Assembly (NCBI GenBank): GCA_012842495.1
Contig: DUSS01000004.1
Coordinates: 186,001-250,000 of the forward strand
Reading direction: 5' to 3'
Length of the DNA stretch: 64,000 nt
DNA from: Candidatus Fermentithermobacillaceae bacterium
GTDB taxonomy: Bacteria; Bacillota; Sulfobacillia; Fermentithermobacillales; DUSS01
Shown: positions 28,282 to 37,382 of the stretch, piece by piece
How the letters are laid out: each line of letters starts with the position of its first letter
How positions within the stretch are numbered: the stretch's first letter is position 1
Made by a program: the position numbers and the translations under genes
Notes under the pieces: model-generated
What the model was told of the DNA's origin: nothing
The model's database searches: none
What the model saw: only the letters and a program-made list of their open reading frames with translations

Positions 28282-31200
28282 CTACCTCATGAGGATCTCC
28301 CAGACGATCTTCGCGCTTTCGGCCCTGGTCCCGGTTCCGAATGGTTCGAAGACGTTACCCGGCTTGCCCGAGATTATGCCCATGTTCCTGAGAACGCCGA
28401 CATATCCCCTGGCCCAGGCCGGGATCAAAGCGTCATCCTGGAAACCGGTGTGCGCGTCGAACGGGTTGACCTTCATCGCACGACCGAGCACGACTACCAT
28501 CTCCGCCCGGGTGATCGCCTCGTCGGGTCTGAAGAGCCCTCCGGTCTCCATCAGCAGGCCCGCCTGCCGGCAGGCTTCGATGTAACCGGCGGCCCAATGA
28601 CCCGCGATATCCGTTAAAGGCGTGCCCGACGCATCTACTGGCGTAAGGCCCATGGCCGAGCCAACCAGCGTCACGAATTCCGCCCTGGTCACCACATCGT
28701 TGGGCTTAAAGGTGCCATCGGGACGTCCGCTTATGATGCTCAGCGACTGAAGAGCCACTATGAACTCCTCGGCCCAGTGTCCGGGCACATCGCCGAGAGT
28801 CCTCATCGCGGGCATCGCAACGAGCGCGAAGGTGGTTAGGTGAGTCGTCTTGCCCGTTGCCGCTCCGGCTTCCATATCGACGGTCGTCGGAACCGCCACC
28901 CACTTGCCGAGCTTATCGGAGTACGCAGCCACGAAGAGCTGGCTAGCTCCCACCCCTGCGGGCACGTCCGACGGCTTGAAGTGGATGACGATGGTCACGG
29001 GCTTTACGAAGCGGGTGACGGGCTGACCGTGGCTCGCGGCGCGAGCTTCGAACACGGTGCCGGGTACTACGGGCGCACCCGCCGGTTCGGTCTTCCGCTC
29101 CACCCTGACTTCGGTGTTGCCCCTGACCGAGCTCGGCTCTGCGGACAGGACGAATCCGAGCTTCTCGTCCCCAACCTTCCCTCCACTCTCGACGCTGATC
29201 AGGCCCTGCGCCGACGATACGGGGGCAGGGGGCGCCGCTATGGGAACCTCGCTAGGAGGCGTGCCACCACCAGGCGCGCCACCCGACGACTTCTGAGCGA
29301 TGGTTATACTGAACCCCTTCGTCGCCTCAGTACCGAGGCTGTCCGCTACGGTGATGGTGAAGGTGGACGTACCGGCCGTTGCTGGCGTGCCGGAAATGGT
29401 GCCCGTTCCCGCATCAAGGGTGAGGCCAGCAGGCAACGAGCCCTGAACCACCGCCCAGGTGTACGGAGCGCGACCTCCCTTCGCGGCTAAGGTCTGGTTG
29501 TAGGCGTCTCCTACTCGGCCCTGTGAGAGCGAACCGGTGGTTATGACTAACGGTTCGAGTTGTAGGACCGTTATCCTTCCCGGAGCCAGAGCTTCGGCAT
29601 CGTTGCCGGCGGCGTCGACCGCCCTGAACTGGACAGCTGCTTCGTCCACCACGAGACCTGCCGGAACGGCCCAGACTCCGGTGTAAAGGCCCGGGTTTTC
29701 GGGGTCCTCGGTCATGGCGGTAAACGACTGGACCTCTTGAGCTCCGGCGGGGAGCACGATCTGGAACCCGGCAAACGCCAGGCCAGTCTCGCTCCTGAAG
29801 CTGACCGCAAGCTCATCGCCCGGCAGAACCTCAATGTCCTCGGCCGGTACCAGCCCGGTTATCTCCGGCGCAACCGTGTCCTTCGTCACGCCCCGCACCA
29901 CTTCCGTGGAGTTCCCCGCCTTATCCGAGGCGACCAGGGTTATAGTGTACGGCCCGTCTTCTTCACCAAGGAGAACGCGGGTCCGGAAGGCTCCGTCCAC
30001 CACTTCGACAACTTCGCCGTTTACCGTGAGGACGTCCAAGTATTTGTCGGATACGGACCCTTCGACCACGACCGCGTCACGGTTCGTGACGAAGTCATCC
30101 TCCGGCGACGTCACGGTGATAACCGGAGCCACCTGGTCGAGGTACACGGTCACGGGAGCGGAGGGATCCGTCCACCGATCCCCGGCGAAGGCTATGGCCG
30201 TGAACACGCTCGTTTCCTTGCTGAGCGTCACGGGAATCTCGAAAATTCCGCCGGCGTCAGCTGTGGTCCGGCCAACTTCGGCGTCGCCCTCATACAGCCG
30301 TACCTCGACATTGGGGGATGTGAGACCCTTGACCACGATCTCAGTCTGGTTCGTCACGGCGCCGTCCGCCGGAGAGGTGATGACGGGTGCGGCCACCGCG
30401 TACATAACCGACGCCCGGATCATCGTGTTACCTTCGTCTTCTGGCCTGGGCTCCCAGGATCCGCCCACGAAGCTCCACGACCTGCCGTACCACGGACCGC
30501 TTTCGTCCGTAGCCAGACCAGGGCAGTTGGGATAGGGAACGGCCTGGAGGTACGCCACGTAGAAGTCGCCGTTCACAACGATGCCCAGGTCGCGGCAGTC
30601 AATAACCGTCCACGATCCATCTCTCTTGGCCTGGGCGTCGAACGGACCCGCAACTACATTGCCAGGTGAACCGTCCGGTCCCGACGAGTCGAAGATGGCC
30701 CACTTGAACGCGGTTCCGCCCGGGCTCGGCCAGGTAGTATCCCAGAACCGGAAGGACACGCTAGTGAGCATCGCCGAGCCGCCCTCGGGGGTCATCCTTA
30801 CGGCCCACCCGTTGCCCGGATCGTAGTACGCCCAGGCGTTCTCAGCCGTGCCGTCGTCGTAGATAAGCTCGCCCGGATATCCCACGAAAGGCTTGAGCTG
30901 CACCGCCACGACAGTGGGCTCACCGGCCACGACCGTAACGGGCACGTCCGCCGGGTAGTACGTCGGCGCGGAGACATGCAGCGTGTACTCGCCGATGAAG
31001 CACTCCAGGACGAACTGGCCGTTCTCGCCGGTTAACACCGGAGGAACCATAGGATCTTCGACGAGGCATACTTCCGCACCGGAGATGGGCTCGCCGGTGT
31101 TCCTATCCACAACCGTACCCGCGATGGCGCTCCTGGGTACGGGTTCCAGGACGAAGTTGACCTCCGTAACCCCGTCATCTCGGATGGTAACTGGTTCCGT

Positions 31201-34200
31201 CACCGGGTAGTAGCCGTAGCTCCACGCCCGGAGTGTCCAATCCCCTGCTATGTGCCGCAGAGTGTACGCGCCCGTCGCCGGGTCCGTCCTGGTGGACCTA
31301 CCGGTCTCCTCGATGCTGACGACCGCATCAAGCGGGAGCGACTCCGCCCTCACCGGCTCATCCCGGAGGACCTTCCGGTAATCGTCCGGCGTGCCGGTCC
31401 GCACATCGTCCCAGGAGAACAGCGGCCCTCGCTTGTCGGGTTTGGGCTTACCGGGCGCGGACGCAGACACCTCATCCTGCCCCGAAGCCACGATGCCGGC
31501 ACCTACGGATGCCCCGGAAGGCATAGCTTGAATGCGGAAATCGTCGACGTACCAACCGAGCTTCGCCACGCTGGAATCGCTCTTGAGTCTGAACCTCACC
31601 TGGATTACCTGACCACCATAAGCCGAGAGATCGACAACGGCCTGTGCCCAGATCTTCCCTGCCGAGGAATGACTGAACTGGGCAACTGTCGTCCACGTGG
31701 TGCCACCATCACTGCTGATCTCCACAAACCCTTTATCGTAGTTGGTTTCGATCTCGTACCAGTGCCAGAAGGTCAGGATCGGGTTCGCGTAAACGGTGAG
31801 ATCCACCGTAGGCGAAGCAAGCCAGGCGTCCATATTATTGGGGTAGTTCCCGGCGAGGTTCGTCGCCCAGACGTTCCAACCCGAGTGAGCGCTTCCCGGC
31901 CCGGAAGTGGGCGTACCCAGCTGCCAGCAGTCGTTCGTCCCGCCATGCGTCCAACCCTGCTCTCCCGACTCGAAATCCGTTGAGTAAACGATGGTCGGCG
32001 CAGGAGGAATCGCCACGACCTCCCCCGAAGGCTCGCTTTCATTGCCCCAGAGGTCGACGGCAGTTACCCGGTAGGCATTTTCCACGCCGCGCGCGGGCGA
32101 GGAATCGGTGAACATCGCGCTGGGGGTATACCCGATGACGCTGAAGACTTCCTCACCGTACACCTTCCGGTAGACGGTGTAACCCGCGAGATCGTCTTCA
32201 GTTCCGGGCAGCCAGGTCAACCGCACGTCGCCGAGACCGGTTATCTCAGCGCCCAGACCCGTAGGTGCTGCCGGCGGCTCGTCGTCAGGCCCGATCAATC
32301 TTACGTCGTCGATGTACCATCCGGCCTTTTGGACACTACCGTCTGTCCACAAATTGAAGAGGAGGTACACCACGTTGCCGGCGTAAGCCGAAAGGTCTAT
32401 CATTTCCTTCTTCCACCCGCCGGACGTACCGGTGAACTCGGCCACGTGGTCCCAGTCCTCGCCATCGGTGAACACGTAAACGTCGCCATAGTCATAACCA
32501 GTTTCCAGGTCGTACCAGTGCCAGAACCGGAGGTACGCCTGGGTAACTCCGGTAAGATCCAGCGGCGGCATCAGAAGGTAGCAGTTGGCTCTGTTCGGGT
32601 AAGGACCGGAGAGGTTTGTGGCAAAGAGCTTTTCCCCTGAATGGGCGGCTCCCGGTCCCGAAGTGGGAATTCCCCACTGCCAGCAGTCGTTCGTACCGCT
32701 ATGGTTCCAGCCTACCGGTGCAACGGAACCTTCGAAGTCCTCTTCGTACCCGGGCTCTTCCCCGGTTCTGACGGGGACATGGAACAGCCCCCCGTCAGCG
32801 GGCAGCTCCGCCACGTTTCCGCCGTAGTCCCTCACCCGGACGAAGTACTCGGCATTGACACCGGCGACGAACAGGAACCACGGCATGACCCCTCCGTAAA
32901 CGCCGTCCCTATGGTCACCCGCCACCCTTTGGAGCGGGATGTAAGTGAAGTACTCCTCGCCGCACCGTCTGGCGAAGACCTCCACCGACACGACGCTCAC
33001 GTTGTCGGATACATGCACCGTCACGGGAACATCGAACCCTTCGTAGGCATAGGGAACGGGTTCGTGCTCGGCCACGGGAGCTTCGAGGTCATCCCCGGCT
33101 GTGAGGACGCGTCCCTGGACGGTTCCCGCACCCAGGACCTCGCTCACCGCGCTCATGGCGTTCACCAAGCCCCAGCCGAAACCGTTGTTGGGCCTGCCGG
33201 GGTACTCCGGCGTTTCCATGGGAGTGGCCGTCTGGGTGATGATTTCCTCGAGTTCGTCGACGCTGAGCGAGGGATCGGCGCTGAGGAGCAGGGCAACCAC
33301 GCCCACCACGTGCGGGCAGGCCATGGAGGTTCCGGACCACCCGCCCTCGTAACCGCCGCCCGGAACGGAAGACCTCACCCCGACGCCCGGCGCCACGACC
33401 TCCGGCTTGATTTCACCGTAAGCCGACGGCCCGCGGCTGGAAAACCCGGCCAGATTTCCGTTCCTGTCCACGGCGCCCACCGCAAACGACTCGGGATAGT
33501 TGGCCGGACAACCTATGGTTCCGGAGCCCGGACCCCTGTTCCCTGCGGAGAAGCTGGGGAAAATGCCCGCGGCCCTCCAGACCCTCACGATATCTCTGAA
33601 CCAGTCGTCAGCTACGGGAGGACCGCCCCAGGAATTGTTCACGGCGTCTGGGGCGTACTCGGGATGGGGAACTCCCTGGGCATCCGTCGGCGCCACCAGC
33701 CACTGTCCGGCAGCGATGATGTCATCAGACCAGCCCGAACCATCAGCACCTAGTACCTTCGCAGCTATCCACTTTGCTCCCGGTGCGACGCCGATCTGGT
33801 TCATCCCTTCCTCGTCTGACCCACAGATGGTGCCCATGGTGTGGGTGCCGTGTCCGTGGTCATCGTAGGGCAGCGGCTCTCCATTGACCGCGTCGAACCA
33901 GCTGAAGATGGCCAATTCCCCGGGATGGCCTGTCTCCGGGTCATACCCCCTCCACTTGCGCATGAGAGCGGGATGCTCCCAGTCCACGCCCGTATCGAGG
34001 TTGGCCACCACGACGCCGGTTCCGTCGTAACCCAGCCCCCAGACCGCCGGAGCCTCGACCATCTGGACATTCCATTCAATGGTCTCTGCCCCGACCTCGG
34101 GCGCATCTGACGTAGAGCCGCCAGAAGCCGCCCCCGCTGCCGGAGCCTCCGATACGTTGTCTATGAGGTCTACCTTCTCGTTGAGGAAGAGCTCCTTCAC

Positions 34201-34683
34201 TTCGGGCAGCCGGGCGATTTCGTCCATCACCTTCCTGGTGCTGGTGACGCAGACCGCGTTAATCACCCAGAAAGGCTTGAACTCGTCTACCTCCCCGTCC
34301 TTGCTCCACTTTTCGAGCATCCCGAGGAGGCGAGCCTGCGACCGCGCAGCAGTTTCCCGGAGGGCCCTCACCACAGCCGCTCTCCCCGCGACCTGCAACG
34401 GCCTGCCCCGCAAACCGTTGGCCGCAGCTTTCCCGATGGCCGCATCGCGCGCCCCATAGAGGTCAGCTTCCTCCCAGAGCCGCACGATGTACGTGGCCTT
34501 TTCGCTGGTGGAAAAGGCCTCTAACAGTGATTCACCGACTGTCGCCGTCTTTGTGGCGTGAACTCCCGGCGGGGTCCGTGAGACGGCCGGTCCTTTTTGC
34601 GGCGAAGTCGCGGCCAGGGCGGGCGAACCGAAGACCCCGAGGAGCATAGCGAGGACTAATGCTAGACTGAGAAAACGCCTCAT
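28282..34683 (-). CDS. Very large cell-surface S8 (subtilisin/bacillopeptidase F-like) serine protease with jelly-roll, FN3/Ig-like, CarboxypepD_reg-like and C-terminal SLH domains
   Basis: Signal MRRFLSLALVLAMLLGVFGSPALA; triad VVANLDTGVDWEHP / DDHGHGTHTMGTICG / WSGTSMACPHVVGVVALL; duplicated DCWQ-G-PTSGPG-AHSG-ATNL modules; C-term GHWAEEFIVALQSLSIISGRPDGTFKPNDVVTRAEFV and following SLH repeats. Confidence 0.95.
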   Translation of the reverse strand: MRRFLSLALVLAMLLGVFGSPALAATSPQKGPAVSRTPPGVHATKTATVGESLLEAFSTSEKATYIVRLWEEADLYGARDAAIGKAAANGLRGRPLQVAGRAAVVRALRETAARSQARLLGMLEKWSKDGEVDEFKPFWVINAVCVTSTRKVMDEIARLPEVKELFLNEKVDLIDNVSEAPAAGAASGGSTSDAPEVGAETIEWNVQMVEAPAVWGLGYDGTGVVVANLDTGVDWEHPALMRKWRGYDPETGHPGELAIFSWFDAVNGEPLPYDDHGHGTHTMGTICGSDEEGMNQIGVAPGAKWIAAKVLGADGSGWSDDIIAAGQWLVAPTDAQGVPHPEYAPDAVNNSWGGPPVADDWFRDIVRVWRAAGIFPSFSAGNRGPGSGTIGCPANYPESFAVGAVDRNGNLAGFSSRGPSAYGEIKPEVVAPGVGVRSSVPGGGYEGGWSGTSMACPHVVGVVALLLSADPSLSVDELEEIITQTATPMETPEYPGRPNNGFGWGLVNAMSAVSEVLGAGTVQGRVLTAGDDLEAPVAEHEPVPYAYEGFDVPVTVHVSDNVSVVSVEVFARRCGEEYFTYIPLQRVAGDHRDGVYGGVMPWFLFVAGVNAEYFVRVRDYGGNVAELPADGGLFHVPVRTGEEPGYEEDFEGSVAPVGWNHSGTNDCWQWGIPTSGPGAAHSGEKLFATNLSGPYPNRANCYLLMPPLDLTGVTQAYLRFWHWYDLETGYDYGDVYVFTDGEDWDHVAEFTGTSGGWKKEMIDLSAYAGNVVYLLFNLWTDGSVQKAGWYIDDVRLIGPDDEPPAAPTGLGAEITGLGDVRLTWLPGTEDDLAGYTVYRKVYGEEVFSVIGYTPSAMFTDSSPARGVENAYRVTAVDLWGNESEPSGEVVAIPPAPTIVYSTDFESGEQGWTHGGTNDCWQLGTPTSGPGSAHSGWNVWATNLAGNYPNNMDAWLASPTVDLTVYANPILTFWHWYEIETNYDKGFVEISSDGGTTWTTVAQFSHSSAGKIWAQAVVDLSAYGGQVIQVRFRLKSDSSVAKLGWYVDDFRIQAMPSGASVGAGIVASGQDEVSASAPGKPKPDKRGPLFSWDDVRTGTPDDYRKVLRDEPVRAESLPLDAVVSIEETGRSTRTDPATGAYTLRHIAGDWTLRAWSYGYYPVTEPVTIRDDGVTEVNFVLEPVPRSAIAGTVVDRNTGEPISGAEVCLVEDPMVPPVLTGENGQFVLECFIGEYTLHVSAPTYYPADVPVTVVAGEPTVVAVQLKPFVGYPGELIYDDGTAENAWAYYDPGNGWAVRMTPEGGSAMLTSVSFRFWDTTWPSPGGTAFKWAIFDSSGPDGSPGNVVAGPFDAQAKRDGSWTVIDCRDLGIVVNGDFYVAYLQAVPYPNCPGLATDESGPWYGRSWSFVGGSWEPRPEDEGNTMIRASVMYAVAAPVITSPADGAVTNQTEIVVKGLTSPNVEVRLYEGDAEVGRTTADAGGIFEIPVTLSKETSVFTAIAFAGDRWTDPSAPVTVYLDQVAPVITVTSPEDDFVTNRDAVVVEGSVSDKYLDVLTVNGEVVEVVDGAFRTRVLLGEEDGPYTITLVASDKAGNSTEVVRGVTKDTVAPEITGLVPAEDIEVLPGDELAVSFRSETGLAFAGFQIVLPAGAQEVQSFTAMTEDPENPGLYTGVWAVPAGLVVDEAAVQFRAVDAAGNDAEALAPGRITVLQLEPLVITTGSLSQGRVGDAYNQTLAAKGGRAPYTWAVVQGSLPAGLTLDAGTGTISGTPATAGTSTFTITVADSLGTEATKGFSITIAQKSSGGAPGGGTPPSEVPIAAPPAPVSSAQGLISVESGGKVGDEKLGFVLSAEPSSVRGNTEVRVERKTEPAGAPVVPGTVFEARAASHGQPVTRFVKPVTIVIHFKPSDVPAGVGASQLFVAAYSDKLGKWVAVPTTVDMEAGAATGKTTHLTTFALVAMPAMRTLGDVPGHWAEEFIVALQSLSIISGRPDGTFKPNDVVTRAEFVTLVGSAMGLTPVDASGTPLTDIAGHWAAGYIEACRQAGLLMETGGLFRPDEAITRAEMVVVLGRAMKVNPFDAHTGFQDDALIPAWARGYVGVLRNMGIISGKPGNVFEPFGTGTRAESAKIVWEILMR

Positions 34684-34764
34684 CTTTTCTCTCCTTTCCA
34701 CCAGACTTCGCTGACTTCGCTGACGCCCTTGCCGGATCCGCAAGAGGCGCCTATCTGACTGAGC

Positions 34765-34821
34765 TGCAAGAGTGCTTGCCGAAACACCCCTCCTTCCCGG
34801 TAGGTCTAGAGCCGGAAGGAG
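34765..34821 (-). other. Two consecutive hairpins in the 5' leader of the S8/SLH gene
   Basis: gcaag-agtg-cttgc (34766-34779) and ctccttcccgg ... ccggaaggag (34790-34821), upstream of start at 34683. Confidence 0.4.
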
Positions 34822-35068
34822 CCTCGCAAAACAGCGCGGGTCCGGCCCTCCCCAGGCGTTTCACGAGGCGGGCCCGGGGCATCCAGACGCTGCCTTCCCC
34901 CGGTTGGCTCCCCGTGCGCTTGCTGCTGACCCAACTTCACACCCCGCATTCAAGGGGCAGGATGGGCCAGCGGCGCCGGCTCTAGCCATCGCTACCACTA
35001 TATACCATTCATGAGGCAAGTCCTTGTAGAATCCTGCAAATCGTTCGACAATAATTGCAATTTGAAGG

Positions 35069-35094
35069 CAAAAAAGCACGCTTTGAGTCGTGCT
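35069..35094 (-). terminator. Rho-independent terminator
   Basis: Minus strand AGCACG-actcaaag-CGTGCT followed by TTTTTT; downstream of MntA/HepT. Confidence 0.75.
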
Positions 35095-35299
35095 AGGGGC
35101 ATAGATTGAGGGAAGGCAGTTGAGTCGCCTGAGGACAGACCCCGGGCACAAGTTTCAAAGGTCCCGCTTGTTCGACACGGCTGGAACTTAACTGCAGCGG
35201 GTGAACATTTTTTGGGAGCAAATCAGATACTATGACGAGAACCGTCGAAGGACATATAATTCGCGGTAGGGGCCACGGCTTAGAACCGTCAGAGCCCCT

Positions 35300-35722
35300 T
35301 CATTCTTTGAGGTAGTCCAGTACCGCATCGATATATCTGCCGTACATCTCCAATGTCTGACCGATGCTCTGGAACACTATTACATCGTCAATTACTTCAT
35401 ACTCATGGACAATAATGTTCCGTTCGCCAGCCGATGGAGCAATCTCGCAGGCAAGTTCCTGAGTTAGAACGCCCAATTTCGCGACTTCGATGAAGGAAGT
35501 GTATGCATCACTGGGCGCAGGTTTGCCTGCACCTACCACAATATGGGTATTGATGTCCACGGCGACGTCTACGATCAACTGAATTAGTCTTTCGACGACC
35601 CTCTTGTTCCGGAAGTCACCAAGATATTCCTCGAGGCTGATCCCCCGCATAGCTTCGAGTTCGTCCAAATACTCGGATAGCTTCTGTAACTTGCGCTTAA
35701 TCACAAGAGTGTCGACCATCAC
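35300..35722 (-). CDS. hepT: HepT-like (DUF86) ribonuclease toxin
   Basis: RNIIVHEY matches the R-X4-H-X-Y HepT motif; overlaps upstream nucleotidyltransferase gene. Confidence 0.88.
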   Translation of the reverse strand: MMVDTLVIKRKLQKLSEYLDELEAMRGISLEEYLGDFRNKRVVERLIQLIVDVAVDINTHIVVGAGKPAPSDAYTSFIEVAKLGVLTQELACEIAPSAGERNIIVHEYEVIDDVIVFQSIGQTLEMYGRYIDAVLDYLKE

Positions 35723-36161
35723 GCCTTCTCCTTTCGGCAGCCTGCCTTAAGTACCGGTCCGTAGCGCGGTAGAAGACCATCGAGTCCTCATGCTGTCTTA
35801 CTGCGAGGGAACAAAAGCTGGAAAACAACCCTGGAGTCTCTTGGTAAACCGGCTTGCCGGTCCTGGCCACCTGGAACTTTAGCAACGGGTTTGCATGATT
35901 GAGGATGATCAGGTCAACATCGGTCGACTTAATGTAGCTAATTAGCTCTCTCATGAACTCCCTTCGCTCGCGGGCGAGAGACAACAAGTCATCCGGGCGG
36001 CTCTTATCTCTCATGAGCACAGCCAGGTCTACGTCGCTTGCCTCCGTTGCCCGTCCGGTAGCTTGCGATCCAAACAGCACAGCCAGGGAAACTCCATGCT
36101 GCTTGCATAAGTCAGCAAAGACAGGGCTCTTGAGAAGGTTCAACACGTCTTTAGCGTTCAT
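35697..36161 (-). CDS. mntA: MntA-like minimal nucleotidyltransferase antitoxin
   Basis: LFGSQATGRATEASDVDLAVL fits GS-X10-DXD; adjacent to HepT. Confidence 0.88.
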   Translation of the reverse strand: MNAKDVLNLLKSPVFADLCKQHGVSLAVLFGSQATGRATEASDVDLAVLMRDKSRPDDLLSLARERREFMRELISYIKSTDVDLIILNHANPLLKFQVARTGKPVYQETPGLFSSFCSLAVRQHEDSMVFYRATDRYLRQAAERRRRDGRHSCD

Positions 36162-36288
36162 TGTGTCCTACCTTTCTTGTAACCTTATCCTAGATTTTAC
36201 CTGCGGACGTCTCAACGGGCAATGATACTCGTTTTATTAGATCACGCCAGATCAGTGCTCGTTTCAGGTCAACCGCGCCCGGTTCGGT

Positions 36289-37281
36289 TCAAGTCCCAAG
36301 CGGCGTATCCCGCAGGAAACTATCTATCTCTTCCCTCAAGGGCATGGATGTCTGAGCACCGGGCTTGGTCACCGAAAGAGCTGCCGTTGCACTGGCAAAC
36401 CGCATGGCCTCGTCCCAGGCCTTGCCCTCGCACAGAGCCACCGCCAGACCCCCGGCGAACGCGTCCCCGGCAGCGGTGGTGTCCACAACGGGAACGGAAA
36501 AGGCGGGAAACCGCCGGAAGATCACATCACCCGAGGAGTTTCTGTACGCCGACACAGCTCCCCGCGAACCCATCTTCACGACGACCCATCGCGGACCTTT
36601 GTTCAGCAAAGCGGCCGCCGCTGTCTCGGCCTCGGGGAAATCTGAGATCTCACGGCCGGTCAGAAAAGCTGCCTCATGCTCGTTAGGGGTGATCACGTCC
36701 ACAGATGCCCAAAGGCTTTCCGGTATCTCCATCGCGGGCGCTGGATCTAGGATCACTTTAACCCCCATGGCCGACGCGGTCCTGGCGGCAATCTCTACGG
36801 TTTCCATGGGAATTTCCAGCTGAAGCATCAAGACCTTCGCCGTTCCCAGAAGCGGCCGCATGCGCTCGACATCTTCTGCGGAGCACCGCCCGTTGGCGCC
36901 AGGGATTATAATGATGGAGTTTTGACCGGCATCGTCCACCGTGATAAAAGCGGAACCGGTCTCGATCCCGGGAGTGACTTCAACCAGGCGCGCATCGACT
37001 CCAGCGTCTTTAAGGCTCCTCAACAGGATGTCTTTAAAGGCGTCATCTCCCACCCTACCGGCCATGACGACCCGCCCGCCGGCCCGGGCGGCGGCTACCG
37101 CCTGGTTTGCCCCCTTCCCTCCCGGAAAGAGCTGAAATCCCAAGCCTTTAACGGTCTCGCCCACCCTGGGGCGGACCGATGTCCTCACGACGAAGTCCAC
37201 GTTCAAACTGCCGAAGACTACTATGTCACCGCCCGCGGGCGAGCGCTCTACACCCGGCGACGCCGTATCTCGCAATGCCAT
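36289..37281 (-). CDS. rbsK: Ribokinase / PfkB-family carbohydrate kinase
   Basis: IVVFGSLNVDFVVRTSVRPRVGETVKGLGFQLFPGGKGANQAVAAARAG, VVDTTAAGDAFAGGLAVAL. Start uncertain; ORF extends to 37416 overlapping the M20 gene. Confidence 0.9.
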   Translation of the reverse strand: MALRDTASPGVERSPAGGDIVVFGSLNVDFVVRTSVRPRVGETVKGLGFQLFPGGKGANQAVAAARAGGRVVMAGRVGDDAFKDILLRSLKDAGVDARLVEVTPGIETGSAFITVDDAGQNSIIIIPGANGRCSAEDVERMRPLLGTAKVLMLQLEIPMETVEIAARTASAMGVKVILDPAPAMEIPESLWASVDVITPNEHEAAFLTGREISDFPEAETAAAALLNKGPRWVVVKMGSRGAVSAYRNSSGDVIFRRFPAFSVPVVDTTAAGDAFAGGLAVALCEGKAWDEAMRFASATAALSVTKPGAQTSMPLREEIDSFLRDTPLGT

Positions 37282-37382
37282 ACCGGGCCGCACTACCTCC
37301 GCCTCTGCCTCCTGAGTCCGGGCTCCACCTAGCGATGCCACCCTCGCGCCCGCTCCATCCGGCTCCGCTCCATCTCGCCGAG

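Noticed and set aside
27460-28282. HAIR (CTTGAG-type) or CIRCE operator for the dnaK unit
   Set aside because: Scanned by eye on both strands; no convincing match, only the TAGGA-N-TCCTA palindrome. A pattern search is needed to be certain.
32641-33753. 370-aa plus ORF and other plus ORFs over 28.8-34.5 kb
   Set aside because: All antisense to the S8/SLH gene; repeated modules in the gene make several shadow ORFs look alike.
34861-35151. 96-aa minus ORF in the S8/SLH leader
   Set aside because: No SD, no family resemblance; more likely structured noncoding DNA.
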